From NCBI RefSeq assembly GCF_002479495.1, contig NZ_DLNQ01000015.1:64000-127999 (forward strand): 64,000 nt of DNA, read 5' to 3'. The DNA is from Brevundimonas sp. UBA7506 (GTDB lineage: Bacteria; Pseudomonadota; Alphaproteobacteria; Caulobacterales; Caulobacteraceae). The notes beneath the pieces are model-generated. The model had not been told where the DNA came from. It was given only the letters and a program-made list of their open reading frames with translations, and ran no database searches. Positions 1 through 8,777 of the stretch are shown here, piece after piece; within the stretch, counting starts at the first letter, position 1; each line of letters opens with the position of its first letter. Position numbers and translations under genes: made by a program.

Positions 1-108
1 CGCCGCCGCCCCGCTGAGCGCCACCACGTCGGACCGCATCCGGCCGTGGATCATCACCCCGACCACGGCGACCAGGACGATGAGTGCGATGATCTGATCC
101 AGCGTCAC
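1..108 (-). CDS. SLC13-type permease, N-terminal 36 codons (partial)
   Basis: The minus strand from 108 down to the window edge reads as an open frame from a GTG start (residues MTLDQIIALIVL...), continuing out of the window. The first 20 residues are a hydrophobic segment followed by HGRMRSDVVALSG, which resembles the first membrane helix and loop of SLC13/DASS-type sodium-dependent anion permeases of the inner membrane. Only 36 codons are present, so substrate and family rest on a short N-terminus. The gene diverges from the secreted protein starting at 204, leaving about 95 bases for both promoters. Confidence 0.5.
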   Translation of the reverse strand, partial: MTLDQIIALIVLVAVVGVMIHGRMRSDVVALSGAAA

Positions 109-203
109 GCGCGCGCGGACCCTCCCCGGCCCTCGCCCCCGCTGCGGATGCCGGTCGTTCGGCTGGGGGCGCCCTTCAGCGTTTCTCGTGTTAGGCTGGT
201 TCC

Positions 204-1121
204 ATGCCGATCACAACGACCCGTCTCATCGCGCCCGTCGCTGTCCTCGCCGCCCTGCCGCTGCTGGTCTGGTGTCAGCGCCCGCCCGAGCCCGAGCCAG
301 CAGCGGCGGCCGCCGCCCCTTCACCCGCGCCGACGGTCGTGATCGACTCCACCTTGAACCGCGCCGCCCTTCTGGCCGCCCTGACGGAGGCCGGTTCGGC
401 CCTGGCCGAGGGCCGTGACCGCGACGCCGCCCTGAGCGGCCGCACCGTGTCGGTTCGCCTGCCCTTCGGGTGCGGCGGGATGATCCGCGACGCCGACTCT
501 GCGGTGTCCGGCCTGCCCCGCCTGATCCGCAACCCCGACGGCGGCCTGACCCTGACGGTCACGCCCGAAGACCTGAAGGCCAGGGTTCTGGCCAGCGGCG
601 CCGGGCCCGCGCTGGAAGCGGGTCTGGATCAATGGGAGGCTGTCGAAGGCTTCTGGATCGCACGGCCATGGAGCGGGCTGGACGCCTGCCCCGCGACAGC
701 GACTGTGACGCCTGTCGTTGCGCCCGCAATGCAGCCCGACGCGGCCAAGGTCGAAGCCGAGGCGTCAAAATCCGCCAAGCCCGGCGAGACGCCGCCGTCG
801 CCTGTGGTGGTCCCGCCGGAACGCACGGCGGGGCTGGCGGCCGTGATCGAAGCCGACGGCTCACGCCTGGGCCGACGCCAGGGTCAGGCCTACGCCCATG
901 TCATTCGGGGAGAAAAGGGCGCAGCAGCCACGCCGGCGCCGGGCGGGTATGCGCTGCGACTGGAGGGACGGCTGACGACCTTCGCCGACGGCAAGGCCGT
1001 GAAGTGCGCCCAGAAGGACGCCGAGAGCCGGCCGGTCTGCGTCGCCGCGCTGCGGCTGGACCGGCTGGCCTTCGAGGACGGAGCCACGGGCGCCCTTCTC
1101 AGCGAATGGCGCCCGCGTTGA
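204..1121 (+). CDS. secreted or anchored protein of unknown function
   Basis: A 305-residue protein starting at ATG 204. Residues 1-25 form a signal-like segment (positively charged MPITTTR, hydrophobic run to LLVWC), followed by a Pro/Ala/Glu-rich linker (about 27-45), so it is probably exported. The Cys at the end of the hydrophobic run does not fit a good lipobox (LVWC). Two globular parts follow, about residues 50-165 and 205-305, separated by a Lys/Glu/Pro-rich linker. I do not recognise a domain. Cysteines in FGCGG, LDACP, VKCAQ and RPVCVA could form periplasmic disulfides. It stands alone between divergent or convergent neighbours. Function unknown. Confidence 0.75.
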   Translation: MPITTTRLIAPVAVLAALPLLVWCQRPPEPEPAAAAAAPSPAPTVVIDSTLNRAALLAALTEAGSALAEGRDRDAALSGRTVSVRLPFGCGGMIRDADSAVSGLPRLIRNPDGGLTLTVTPEDLKARVLASGAGPALEAGLDQWEAVEGFWIARPWSGLDACPATATVTPVVAPAMQPDAAKVEAEASKSAKPGETPPSPVVVPPERTAGLAAVIEADGSRLGRRQGQAYAHVIRGEKGAAATPAPGGYALRLEGRLTTFADGKAVKCAQKDAESRPVCVAALRLDRLAFEDGATGALLSEWRPR

Positions 1122-1144
1122 GCTGAACTCAGCCCGGCTCGGTT

Positions 1145-1267
1145 TTAGGCGGCGCCGAGCAGCTTGGCGCCGGCCAGGACGCCCAGCAGGATCAGGGTGA
1201 CGCTGCCGGTGAAGACGACGACGGCTTCAAACGACAGGCCGTGGGCGCGGGGATGCACGAGTTTCAT
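1145..1267 (-). CDS. 40-residue single-pass membrane peptide
   Basis: A short frame on the minus strand from ATG (1265-1267) to TAA (1145-1147) encodes MKLVHPRAHGL followed by a hydrophobic helix (VVVFTGSVTLILLGVLAGA) and KLLGAA. It has an AAGGAA ribosome-binding sequence 8-13 bases before the ATG. It lies just downstream of the LysR gene on the same strand, about 100 bases away. A basic N-terminus, one membrane helix and a good RBS argue for a real small membrane protein. No function can be assigned. A similar-sized membrane peptide lies at 61148-61264. Confidence 0.55.
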   Translation of the reverse strand: MKLVHPRAHGLSFEAVVVFTGSVTLILLGVLAGAKLLGAA

Positions 1268-1367
1268 GATGAGGTTCCTTGTCGGCGGGGAGATCCGAAC
1301 CCCTCGAACATGGACCCTCGCGCCCCTGTGGACAAACCACGGTTAGGCTAGGTCGAGTGAGTTCGGA

Positions 1368-2291
1368 TCACCCGACAGGATCGGCGTGGGCCTCGGCCTC
1401 GATCCAGTTGAGGAAGCGCCGCAGCTTGGGCTCGTCGGCGCGCTCGGGCAGGACCACGGCCCAGTAGGCCAGGTTATTGGTCAGGGCGTGATCGACGGGC
1501 TGGATCAACCGCCCTTCCTTGAGGTCGTCCGCCGCCAGGGGCGCCGAGGTCAGGGCCACGCCACGGCCCGACAGGGCGGCCTCCAGCGCCAGATGGCTGT
1601 GGCTGAAGACCGGGCCGCGCAGGTTCTGGACGCGCGGATCGACCACGCCGGCGCTTTCGAACCAGGCCTTCCAACCCATGCGGTCCGAATAGGGCATGTC
1701 GTGCCAGCTTTCGTGGATCAGAACCGCGTCCAGCAGGTCCGCCGGGGTGTTGACCTTGCGCGCCGCCGCCAGCGACGGGGCGCAGACCGGGATCAGGCGT
1801 TCGCTCATCAACCGACGCGCCGTCTGGCCGGGATAGGGTCCCTCGCCGTAACGCAAGGCCACGTCGGCCTCGCCGTTGGACAGGTCGGCGATGCGGTCCT
1901 CGGCGAAAACGATCAGATCCAGGTCGGGATTGTCCTCGCTGAAACGGTGCAGGCGCGGCGACAGCCACTTGCCCGCCAGCGACGGCAGGGCCGAGATCCG
2001 CAGTTGGCGGGAACGCCCAGGGCGCACGGCCTCCAGCGCGCTTTCCAGCCGCTCGAAGGCGTCGGCTACCCCCTGGGCCAGACGGCGCCCGTCGGCGGTC
2101 AGGACCACGGAACGGTTGAAGCGGTCGAACAGGCGCAGGCCCAGCCGCATCTCCAGCGCCTTGATGTGGCGGCTGACGGCGCCGGGGGTGACGCCCAACT
2201 CCTCGGCGGCCTCGCGGAAGCTGCCCAGGCGGGCGGCGGCGTCAAACGCCCGAAGCGCCACCAGAGGCGGGGTCGGACGACGCTCGCTCAT
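1368..2291 (-). CDS. LysR-family transcriptional regulator, GcvA-like
   Basis: A 307-residue LysR regulator. Residues 8-67 are the N-terminal winged HTH (PPLVALRAFDAAARLGSF... TPGAVSRHIKALE), which matches the GcvA/AmpR-like subgroup more than CysB or OxyR types. Residues about 90-300 are the periplasmic-binding-like effector domain. Length is normal for the family. The gene lies 18 bases downstream of the cenR-like gene on the same strand and may be co-transcribed. LysR genes often regulate a divergent neighbour, but here the upstream neighbour reads in the same direction, so its target cannot be read from context. Confidence 0.85.
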   Translation of the reverse strand: MSERRPTPPLVALRAFDAAARLGSFREAAEELGVTPGAVSRHIKALEMRLGLRLFDRFNRSVVLTADGRRLAQGVADAFERLESALEAVRPGRSRQLRISALPSLAGKWLSPRLHRFSEDNPDLDLIVFAEDRIADLSNGEADVALRYGEGPYPGQTARRLMSERLIPVCAPSLAAARKVNTPADLLDAVLIHESWHDMPYSDRMGWKAWFESAGVVDPRVQNLRGPVFSHSHLALEAALSGRGVALTSAPLAADDLKEGRLIQPVDHALTNNLAYWAVVLPERADEPKLRRFLNWIEAEAHADPVG

Positions 2292-2309
2292 CAGTTCGTC
2301 AGGCCAAGG

Positions 2310-2996
2310 TCAGGGCTGGAGGCGGTAGCCGCCCGCGTCGGTCAGCAGCAGGCGCGCCTGGCCCGGCTCGGGCTCGATCTTCTGACGCAGTCGATAGATG
2401 TGGGTTTCCAGGGTGTGGGTGGTGACCCCGGCGTTGTAGCCCCAGACCTCGGTCAGCAGTTCCTCGCGCGACACGGGCTTGGCCCCGGCGCGATAGAGGT
2501 ACTTGAGGATGTTGGTTTCCTTCTCGGTCAGCCGGACCTTCTTGCCCTTGTCGTCCAGCATCATCTTCGAGGCCGGACGGAACTCGTAGGGGCCGATCTG
2601 GAAGACGGCGTCCTCGGACTGCTCGTGGCTGCGCAGGTGAGCGCGGATACGGGCCAGCAGGACCGCGAAGCGGAAGGGCTTGGTGACATAGTCGTTGGCC
2701 CCTGAGTCGAGGCCGAGGATGGCGTCGGAATCCGAGGACTGGGCCGTCAGCATGATGACCGGGGTCGAGACGCCCGCCTTGCGGATCAGACGACAGGCCT
2801 CGCGGCCGTCCATGTCGGGCAGGTCGACGTCCAGCAGGATCAGGTCGGCGCGGACCTCGCGCGCCTGACGCACCCCGTCGGTGGCGGTGGAGGCCTGGAC
2901 GGGACGAAACTCCTCGTGCAGGGCCAGTTGCTCGGCCAACGCCTCGCGCAGGTCGTCGTCGTCGTCGATGATCAGGATCGTCTTGGGGGTCGCCAT
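2310..2996 (-). CDS. cenR: OmpR-family response regulator, CenR-like
   Basis: A 228-residue response regulator. The receiver domain (about 4-118) has the acidic triad (DDDD at 11-14), predicted phospho-acceptor Asp56 in LILLDVDLPDMDG and Lys106 in YVTKPF. The C-terminal winged HTH (about 130-228) has the OmpR-type signature VWGYNAGVTTHTLETHI. Sequence and location, a few genes from leuS and parAB, match CenR of Caulobacter crescentus, the essential regulator partnered with histidine kinase CenK and needed for envelope integrity. No kinase gene is adjacent, as in Caulobacter, where cenK is unlinked. The name rests on similarity and synteny; another OmpR-type regulator is the alternative. Confidence 0.75.
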   Translation of the reverse strand: MATPKTILIIDDDDDLREALAEQLALHEEFRPVQASTATDGVRQAREVRADLILLDVDLPDMDGREACRLIRKAGVSTPVIMLTAQSSDSDAILGLDSGANDYVTKPFRFAVLLARIRAHLRSHEQSEDAVFQIGPYEFRPASKMMLDDKGKKVRLTEKETNILKYLYRAGAKPVSREELLTEVWGYNAGVTTHTLETHIYRLRQKIEPEPGQARLLLTDAGGYRLQP

Positions 2997-3054
2997 GTCT
3001 AGAGAATGGCGAGGCTTGAGGGGTTCGCCAAGGGTGCTCCGCTATTTCATCGCT

Positions 3055-3765
3055 TCAAGAGGGCTTTAGGAGCGTATTTCGTTCCCCGAACAGGGCCGAA
3101 CCGACCCGGACATGGGTCGCGCCGAGGCGAATGGCGGTTTCATAGTCGCCGCTCATGCCCATCGACAGAACCGACAGGCCGTTACGGGCGGCGATTTCGG
3201 CCAGCAGCCTGAAATGCGGTTCGGGCGCTTCGTCGGCGGGCGGGATGCACATCAGACCCTCGACGCTCAGGCCATGGACGTCGCGAGCGGCGGCGATCAG
3301 GGCGTCGGCGTCGTCAGGCAAGACCCCCGCCTTCTGTGGTTCGGCGCCGGTGTTGACCTGGACCAGGACGCGGGGACGACGCCCGGCTTTCTGCATCGCC
3401 GCCGCCAGAGCCACCGCCAGCTTGTCGCGGTCCAGGGTCTCGATGACGTCGAAGAGTTCGACCGCCTCGACCGCCTTGTTGGTCTGCAGCGGGCCGATCA
3501 GGCGCAGTTCCAGATCGGGCAAGGCGGCGCGGCGCCCGGCCCAGTGGCTTTGCGCCTCCTGCACCCGGTTCTCGCCGAAGACGCGCTGGCCGGTCGCCAG
3601 GGCCGCCCCCAGCGCCTCGGAGCCTTGCGTCTTGGACACGGCGGTCAGCGTAACGGAGGCTGGATCGCGACCGGCCTCGATGCAGGCTTGCCGGACGCGT
3701 TCCCGCACGGCGGCGAAACGATCATGGATGGACGGAACGGCGGAAGCGGGATTAGAGGCGGTCAT
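3055..3765 (-). CDS. YggS/PLPHP-family pyridoxal phosphate homeostasis protein
   Basis: A 236-residue protein with the fold-type III PLP-binding barrel of the YggS/PROSC family: the PLP lysine lies in LTAVSKTQG, followed by GENRVQEAQSHW, LRLIGPLQTNK, VLVQVNTGAEPQKAG, GLMCIPP and SMGMSGDYETAIRLGATHVRVGSALFG. Family members carry PLP without known catalysis and balance vitamin B6 and amino acid pools. The chosen ATG (3763-3765, MTASNPAS) gives the usual length; a longer in-frame start would add about 37 residues of poor similarity. This start overlaps that of the divergent ThiE-like gene by two bases. Confidence 0.88.
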   Translation of the reverse strand: MTASNPASAVPSIHDRFAAVRERVRQACIEAGRDPASVTLTAVSKTQGSEALGAALATGQRVFGENRVQEAQSHWAGRRAALPDLELRLIGPLQTNKAVEAVELFDVIETLDRDKLAVALAAAMQKAGRRPRVLVQVNTGAEPQKAGVLPDDADALIAAARDVHGLSVEGLMCIPPADEAPEPHFRLLAEIAARNGLSVLSMGMSGDYETAIRLGATHVRVGSALFGERNTLLKPS

Positions 3766-4405
3766 GACCCTGTCCGAGGACGCGCGCACGCTGTGGCAGA
3801 CGGCGACGGCTCTAGCCCGTGCGGCGGCGGCTGTCAGCCCGCCGAGACGTCCCCTGCCCCCGTTGCTCTTCTTCACCGACCCGACGCGAACGCCCCGGCC
3901 TTGGGAAACGGCGGCCCGCCTGCCTGCCGGGGCCGGCGTCGTCTTCCGCCATTTCGGCGCGGCGGACGCGCTGGAAACTGGCCTGCGGCTGCGGGCGGCG
4001 ACCAGGGAGGCGGGCGTGCGTCTGCTGGTCGGACTGGACGCTGATCTGGCCGAGCGGATCGGCGCCGACGGCGTGCATCTGCCGGAACGGGCGCTGTCGG
4101 CGGCCTACGCCCTGTCTGGACGCCGACCCGACTGGCTGCTGACCGGAGCGGCGCATTCGCTGGAGGCGGCGAAGACCGCGCGCGATCTGGACGCCCTGGT
4201 GCTGTCGCCGGTCTTTCGGGCGGGCGGCGTTTCGGCGAAAAAGACCGCGCTGGGGATCGACGGCTTCAAGGCTCTGGCGGCGCTCGCCCCCTGCCCCGCC
4301 TACGCCCTGGGCGGGATCAGCGCGGCCAATGCCGCTGATTTGCTGGAAGCTGGCGCGTACGGCATCGCCGGCGTGGACGCCGTGCAGACCGCTTTCAGGT
4401 CCTAG
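3764..4405 (+). CDS. ThiE/TenI-family thiamine phosphate synthase-like protein
   Basis: A 213-residue TIM-barrel protein of the thiamine-phosphate synthase family, recognisable from LLFFTDPTRT at the first strand (about 31-40), VRLLVGLDADLAERIGADGVHLPE (about 87-110), LLTGAAHSLEAA, ALVLSPVFRAGG and YALGGISAANAADLLEAGAYGIAGVDAV near the C-terminus. True ThiE joins HMP-PP and a thiazole phosphate. The first strand and pyrophosphate region are less canonical here, so TMP synthase activity is an inference and the protein may be a TenI-like relative. No other thiamin genes are adjacent. It reads divergently from the YggS-family gene with overlapping start codons. Confidence 0.75.
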   Translation: MTLSEDARTLWQTATALARAAAAVSPPRRPLPPLLFFTDPTRTPRPWETAARLPAGAGVVFRHFGAADALETGLRLRAATREAGVRLLVGLDADLAERIGADGVHLPERALSAAYALSGRRPDWLLTGAAHSLEAAKTARDLDALVLSPVFRAGGVSAKKTALGIDGFKALAALAPCPAYALGGISAANAADLLEAGAYGIAGVDAVQTAFRS

Positions 4406-4417
4406 AGCCGGACCCGA

Positions 4418-4813
4418 TCAGAACTTGAAGATGGTTTCCAGACGGACGCGCGGCGCGGCGCGGCGGTCGGCGGCGCTTTCAGGGGCGCGGGCCGGGTCGA
4501 CCTCGGGCGAAGCCAGGTTGGCGGCGGCGCCGACGCGCAGGCGCGGGCTGAGGCGGTAGTAGGCGCCCGCCTCGACGTCGCCCCAGTCAGTCTCGCGGCC
4601 GACAGGCTGATTCAGGTTGAAGTTCAGGCCCCAGCGGCCGCTGTCGTTCCAGCGCAGGCCGCGGCGTGGCGGCGTCGCGGTCGAATGCGGGGTCTGGGCG
4701 GCTTCGGTCAGGGACACGGCCGGAGCCCGGCGGGCCTGGGCCGAGGCGTCATGAGCCGTCCCGGCGATAGCCAGGGCGCCCACAGTCGCAGCGATGATCG
4801 CAACGAAACGCAT
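4418..4813 (-). CDS. NtrZ-like periplasmic regulatory protein
   Basis: A 131-residue protein with a cleavable signal peptide (about residues 1-25, ending HDASAQA), a low-complexity stretch, and a conserved-looking C-terminal half: GRWGLNFNLNQP, GDVEAGAYYRLSPRLRVGAAANLA and the ending RLETIFKF. Size, the C-terminal pattern and location between a ThiE-like gene and a DUF3576 lipoprotein near leuS resemble the Caulobacter periplasmic protein NtrZ, which acts with the NtrYX two-component system. The repeated short strands look like part of an outer-membrane-type beta structure, which is an alternative. It converges with the ThiE-like gene with 12 bases between stop codons. Confidence 0.6.
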   Translation of the reverse strand: MRFVAIIAATVGALAIAGTAHDASAQARRAPAVSLTEAAQTPHSTATPPRRGLRWNDSGRWGLNFNLNQPVGRETDWGDVEAGAYYRLSPRLRVGAAANLASPEVDPARAPESAADRRAAPRVRLETIFKF

Positions 4814-5020
4814 CTTCCAACCCTTGAGACCGGCTTGAACGCCGATCCTTGTTTCCTGAACCCGAGCCGAAGCTCGAGACCACAGCGATTAGACACCGCC
4901 GGTCCACCCGGTCAACGAAACGTAGTCATCCACAGGTCGTTCCGCACGACTCTTGCGAGTCCTGTGGCGCTGACACCACGCCAATAAGTCGACTTAGCGC
5001 CCCTTGAACACGGGTTCGCC

Positions 5021-5050
5021 TTGTCATCGCCCCTTTCGCCCGTGTTATAG
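5021..5050 (+). promoter_or_regulatory. candidate sigma-70-type promoter for the DUF3576 gene
   Basis: TTGTCA (5021-5026) and TTATAG (5045-5050) are separated by 18 bases in the 330-base gap between the ntrZ-like and DUF3576 genes, about 94 bases before the ATG. Both hexamers differ by one or two bases from the housekeeping consensus, which stands out in GC-rich DNA. No start-site evidence is available. Confidence 0.4.
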
Positions 5051-5143
5051 AGCGTAGCTGCGGCGCAGACGTGCGCGGATTTTACGGGCGCGCGCCCGGG
5101 GTTCGCACCACGCTTGGCCACGAACCTTTACGGAGACCTCGGA

Positions 5144-5590
5144 ATGGCATTTGTTCGCGGCGCTGCGGTCGCCCTGATCGCGTCGGGACTGCTGCTGGGC
5201 GGCTGCTCCAGCCTGCCTTTCGTCGGCGGCAAGGATAAGGCCCCCAAGGCCGACGCCCAGCTCGGCATCGGCGTGAACGCCTACCTGTGGCGCGCCACCC
5301 TGGACACCCTGTCCTTCATGCCCCTGACCAACGCCGACCCGTGGGGCGGCGTGGTGAATTACGACTGGTACGTCAATCCCCAGGCGCCGAACGAGCGCTT
5401 CAAGGCCACCGTCTTCATCCTGGATCGTCGCCTGCGCGCCGACGCCCTGAACGTCTCGGTGACCAAGGAAGTCAAGGACGCCGCCGGCGCCTGGACCGCC
5501 GCCCCGGTCGCGGCCCAGACGGAAACCGATCTGGAAAACGCCATCCTGACCAAGGCGCGCCAACTTAATCTCGCCAACGCGGCTCGCTAA
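5144..5590 (+). CDS. DUF3576-domain lipoprotein
   Basis: A 148-residue lipoprotein: MAFVRGAAVALIASGLLLGGC gives a signal sequence with a proper lipobox (LGGC, Cys at about residue 21). The body contains GIGVNAYLWRATLDTLSFMPL and GGVVNYDWYVNPQAPNERFK, the conserved core of the DUF3576 family, found in alphaproteobacteria next to leuS and lptE. The ATG at 5144 is preceded by GGAGACCTCGGA and puts the signal peptide at the N-terminus, unlike an in-frame ATG 30 bases upstream. It is the first gene of a rightward group with leuS, lptE and holA. It is probably anchored in the envelope; its exact function is not known to me. Confidence 0.85.
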   Translation: MAFVRGAAVALIASGLLLGGCSSLPFVGGKDKAPKADAQLGIGVNAYLWRATLDTLSFMPLTNADPWGGVVNYDWYVNPQAPNERFKATVFILDRRLRADALNVSVTKEVKDAAGAWTAAPVAAQTETDLENAILTKARQLNLANAAR

Positions 5591-5675
5591 GAGCCGCCTC
5601 TCCGCTTTCGCTCCCCAACGCAGACCTCAGGGCCGCCTCAAGCTTCGCGCCTGAGGCGATACCTCAGGATACGCC

Positions 5676-8258
5676 GTGGCCACTCGTTACGAGCCCAAGA
5701 CCGCCGAACCCCGCCAGCAGGCCCGCTGGGCGGCCGCTGACGCCTTCTCCGTGTCCAACGACGACACCGGCCGTCCGAAGTACTACGTGCTTGAGATGTT
5801 CCCCTACCCCTCGGGCAACATCCACATGGGCCACGCCCGCAACTATGTGATGGGCGACGTGGTGGCGCGTCACAAGCGGGCGCAGGGCTTCGACGTCCTG
5901 CATCCGATGGGCTGGGACGCCTTCGGGATGCCGGCCGAGAATGCGGCCATGGAGCGCGGCGTCCACCCCGGCGACTGGACCTGGTCCAACATCGCCGCCA
6001 TGCGCGACCAGCTGAAACTGCTGGGCCTGTCGCTGGACTGGAGCCGCGAGTTCGCCACCTGCGACCCGGCCTATTACGGCAAGCAGCAGGCCTGGTTCCT
6101 GGAACTGTACAAGCGCGGCCTGGTCTATCGCAAGGATGGCGTGGTCAACTGGGATCCGGTCGACAACACGGTCCTGGCCAATGAACAGGTCATCGACGGG
6201 CGCGGCTGGCGCTCGGGCGCCCTGGTCGAGAAGCGCAAGCTGAACCAGTGGTTCCTGCGCATTACTCAGTACGCGGATGATCTGATCGACGGCCTGTCCG
6301 AGCTGGAAGGCCGCTGGCCCGACAAGGTCCGTCTGATGCAGGAAAACTGGATCGGCCGATCCAGGGGTCTGCAGATGAAGTGGGCCTTCGCGCCCGACGC
6401 GGCCCCGGCCGGTCACGACGCCGTCGAGGTCTACACCACCCGCCCCGACACCCTGTTCGGCGCCAGTTTCGTCGGTCTGGCCCCCGACCATCCGATCTCC
6501 AAGCAACTGGCCGAGGCCAGCGCAGAGGTCGCCGCCTTCGTCGCCGAATGCCGCAAGGGCGGGGCTTCGCAGGCCGAGATCGAACAGGCCGAGAAGATCG
6601 GCTGGGACACCGGCCTGAAGGTCGTCCATCCCTTCACCGGAGCCGAGGTTCCGGTCTGGATCGCCAACTTCATCCTGTCGGAGTACGGCACGGGCGCCGT
6701 CTTCGCCTGCCCGGCCCACGACCAGCGCGACCTGGACTTCGCCCGCAAGTACGACCTGCCGGTGATTCCGGTCGTTCGTCCCGAAGGCGCCGGCGACGAC
6801 TTCGCCGTGGCCAATGAGGCCTATACCGGCCCCGGTTCGATCTTCCATTCGGACTTCCTGAACGGCCTGGATATCGAGGCCGCCAAGGCCGAGGCCATCG
6901 CCCGCATCGAGGCCGCGGGTCAGGGGGAGGCCAAGACCATCTACCGCCTGCGCGACTGGGGCGTCAGCCGCCAGCGCTACTGGGGTTGCCCCATCCCCAT
7001 CATCCACTGCGAGACCTGCGGTCCGGTGGCGGTTCCCGCCGACCAGCTGCCGGTCGAGCTGCCCAAGGACGTGACCTTCGACGTGCCCGGCAATCCGCTG
7101 GACCGCCACCCGACCTGGAAACACGTCGCCTGCCCGACCTGCGGCGGCGAAGCCCGTCGCGAGACCGACACGCTCGACACCTTCGTCGATTCCAGCTGGT
7201 ACTTCGCCCGCTTCGCCGATCCCAAGGCCGAGGCCCCGATCAACAAGGCCGCCGCCTCGAAATGGCTACCGGTCGATCAGTATATCGGCGGCATCGAGCA
7301 CGCGGTCCTGCACCTGCTCTACGCCCGCTTCATCACCCGCGCCCTGTCGGATGCGGGCCTGATGGACGTGAAGGAGCCGTTCGCCGGTCTGTTCACGCAG
7401 GGCATGGTGGTCCACGAGACCTATTTCGAGGGCCATGAGGCCAGCGGCAAGCCGCGCTGGGTCGAGCCCTCGGACGTGCGCATCGAGACGGTGGACGGCC
7501 AGCGCGTCGCCACCCGCCTGTCCAACGGCGCCGCCCTGACCATCGGCGACATCGAGAAGATGTCCAAGTCCAAGAAGAACGTGGTCGCGCCCCAGGACAT
7601 CATCGAGGCCTATGGCGTCGACGCTGGCCGCCTGTTCGTCCTGTCCGACAGCCCGCCCGAGCGCGACGTGCAATGGTCGGCCGGCGGCGTCGAGGGCGCG
7701 AGCCGCTTCGTCCAGCGCGTCTGGACCGAGTTCGACGGCTTCGACCCAGCGTCCCCCGCCAATCCCGACGTGGACGCCAGCCTGATCCGCGAGACGCACA
7801 AGACCATCAAGGCCGTCAGCGAGGGCGTTGAAGGCTTCCGCTTCAACTCGGCCATCGCCAAGCTCTACGCCTTCCTGGCGACCGTTCGCCAACACGACAA
7901 GGCTGGGGCCGAGGCGAAGAAGACCGCGCTCAGCACGCTTGCCCGTCTGATCGCGCCGTTCACGCCTCACCTGGCCGAAGAAGCCTGGGCGCGCCTGGGT
8001 GAAGAGGGCATGGTTCTGGACGCCCCCTGGCCTGTGTTTGACGCGGCCCTGGCCGCCGACGACGAAGTGACCCTGCCCGTCCAGATCGGCGGCAAGCGTC
8101 GCGGCGAGGTCATCCTGCCGCGCGGCTCGGACAATGCGACGGTTGAAGCCGCCGCTCTCGCCAATCCGACGGTTCAGGCCTACCTTGCCGCCAACAACCT
8201 CAGCGTCCGCAAGGTGATCGTGGTGCCCGACCGTATCGTCAATCTGGTGGCCGGCTGA
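5676..8258 (+). CDS. leuS: leucyl-tRNA synthetase
   Basis: An 860-residue class I aminoacyl-tRNA synthetase that charges tRNA-Leu. The HIGH-type signature is [10 protein letters not shown] (about 44-53) and the KMSKS signature is EKMSKSKKN (about 625-633). The inserted editing domain carries [19 protein letters not shown] (about 253-271). The length is normal for bacterial LeuRS. The start is a GTG at 5676; the next residues [14 protein letters not shown] match the expected N-terminus. The stop overlaps the lptE start by one base, so the genes are translationally coupled. An 85-base gap separates it from the DUF3576 gene. Confidence 0.97.
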   Translation: MATRYEPKTAEPRQQARWAAADAFSVSNDDTGRPKYYVLEMFPYPSGNIHMGHARNYVMGDVVARHKRAQGFDVLHPMGWDAFGMPAENAAMERGVHPGDWTWSNIAAMRDQLKLLGLSLDWSREFATCDPAYYGKQQAWFLELYKRGLVYRKDGVVNWDPVDNTVLANEQVIDGRGWRSGALVEKRKLNQWFLRITQYADDLIDGLSELEGRWPDKVRLMQENWIGRSRGLQMKWAFAPDAAPAGHDAVEVYTTRPDTLFGASFVGLAPDHPISKQLAEASAEVAAFVAECRKGGASQAEIEQAEKIGWDTGLKVVHPFTGAEVPVWIANFILSEYGTGAVFACPAHDQRDLDFARKYDLPVIPVVRPEGAGDDFAVANEAYTGPGSIFHSDFLNGLDIEAAKAEAIARIEAAGQGEAKTIYRLRDWGVSRQRYWGCPIPIIHCETCGPVAVPADQLPVELPKDVTFDVPGNPLDRHPTWKHVACPTCGGEARRETDTLDTFVDSSWYFARFADPKAEAPINKAAASKWLPVDQYIGGIEHAVLHLLYARFITRALSDAGLMDVKEPFAGLFTQGMVVHETYFEGHEASGKPRWVEPSDVRIETVDGQRVATRLSNGAALTIGDIEKMSKSKKNVVAPQDIIEAYGVDAGRLFVLSDSPPERDVQWSAGGVEGASRFVQRVWTEFDGFDPASPANPDVDASLIRETHKTIKAVSEGVEGFRFNSAIAKLYAFLATVRQHDKAGAEAKKTALSTLARLIAPFTPHLAEEAWARLGEEGMVLDAPWPVFDAALAADDEVTLPVQIGGKRRGEVILPRGSDNATVEAAALANPTVQAYLAANNLSVRKVIVVPDRIVNLVAG

Positions 8259-8740
8259 TGCGTCGCGCCCTCGCCCTGATCGCCGTCGCGGGCGCAACCC
8301 TGCTTTCGGGCTGCGGCTTCACGCCCATGTATGGCGAAATGGGCGTGGGCGCAGGGCTCTCGCGCATCGCCGTGACCACGCCCGACAACCGCCTGGGATA
8401 CCGACTGCGCGAACAGTTGGAGGACGCCTTCGGCCGCGACGGCTCGGCCCCGCCCCTCTATCGTCTGACGACCGAGGTCCAGCAGGAACGTCGGCCCCTG
8501 GGCCGGCGCATCGACGACACGGCCAGCCGCTATGAGCTGACGGTCAAGGCCGACTGGACCCTGACCCCCGTCAGCGGGGGCGCCCCGGTCAAGGGATCTC
8601 AGACCACCACCACCACCTACGCGGCCGCCGATCAGCCCTATGCCGCCATCGCCGCCCAGCAGGACGGCGAGGACCGGGCCGCCGCCGATCTGGCGCGCCT
8701 GATCCGGCTGGACATGATGCGCGCCCTGGCGGGCCAGTGA
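8258..8740 (+). CDS. lptE: LPS-assembly lipoprotein LptE
   Basis: A 160-residue lipoprotein with signal and lipobox (TLLSGCGFTPMYG, Cys at about 20). The C-G-F-x-P-x-Y-G start is typical of LptE in alphaproteobacteria, followed by TPDNRLGYRLREQLEDAF and a YELTVKADW strand. LptE plugs the LptD barrel in the outer membrane and helps deliver lipopolysaccharide to the surface. The ATG overlaps the leuS stop by one base (TGATG). leuS-lptE-holA is a common proteobacterial gene order and supports the assignment. Confidence 0.92.
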   Translation: MRRALALIAVAGATLLSGCGFTPMYGEMGVGAGLSRIAVTTPDNRLGYRLREQLEDAFGRDGSAPPLYRLTTEVQQERRPLGRRIDDTASRYELTVKADWTLTPVSGGAPVKGSQTTTTTYAAADQPYAAIAAQQDGEDRAAADLARLIRLDMMRALAGQ

Positions 8741-8777
8741 GGCCTGTTCTGAAGGGCCTAGCCGCGGGAGTGGCCGC

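Noticed and set aside
5629..5675. Hairpin upstream of leuS that resembles the CAAGCAG element (CCTCAAGCTTCGCG...GAGGCGATA)
   Set aside because: It lacks the CAAGCAG and two-stem layout; only the GCCTCA/TGAGGC stem pairs. Not counted as a copy.
7266..8297. 343-codon minus-strand frame over leuS
   Set aside because: Shadow of leuS and lptE with no RBS or recognisable motif. Similar long minus frames over mnmG, rho, acnA and acnB were rejected for the same reason.
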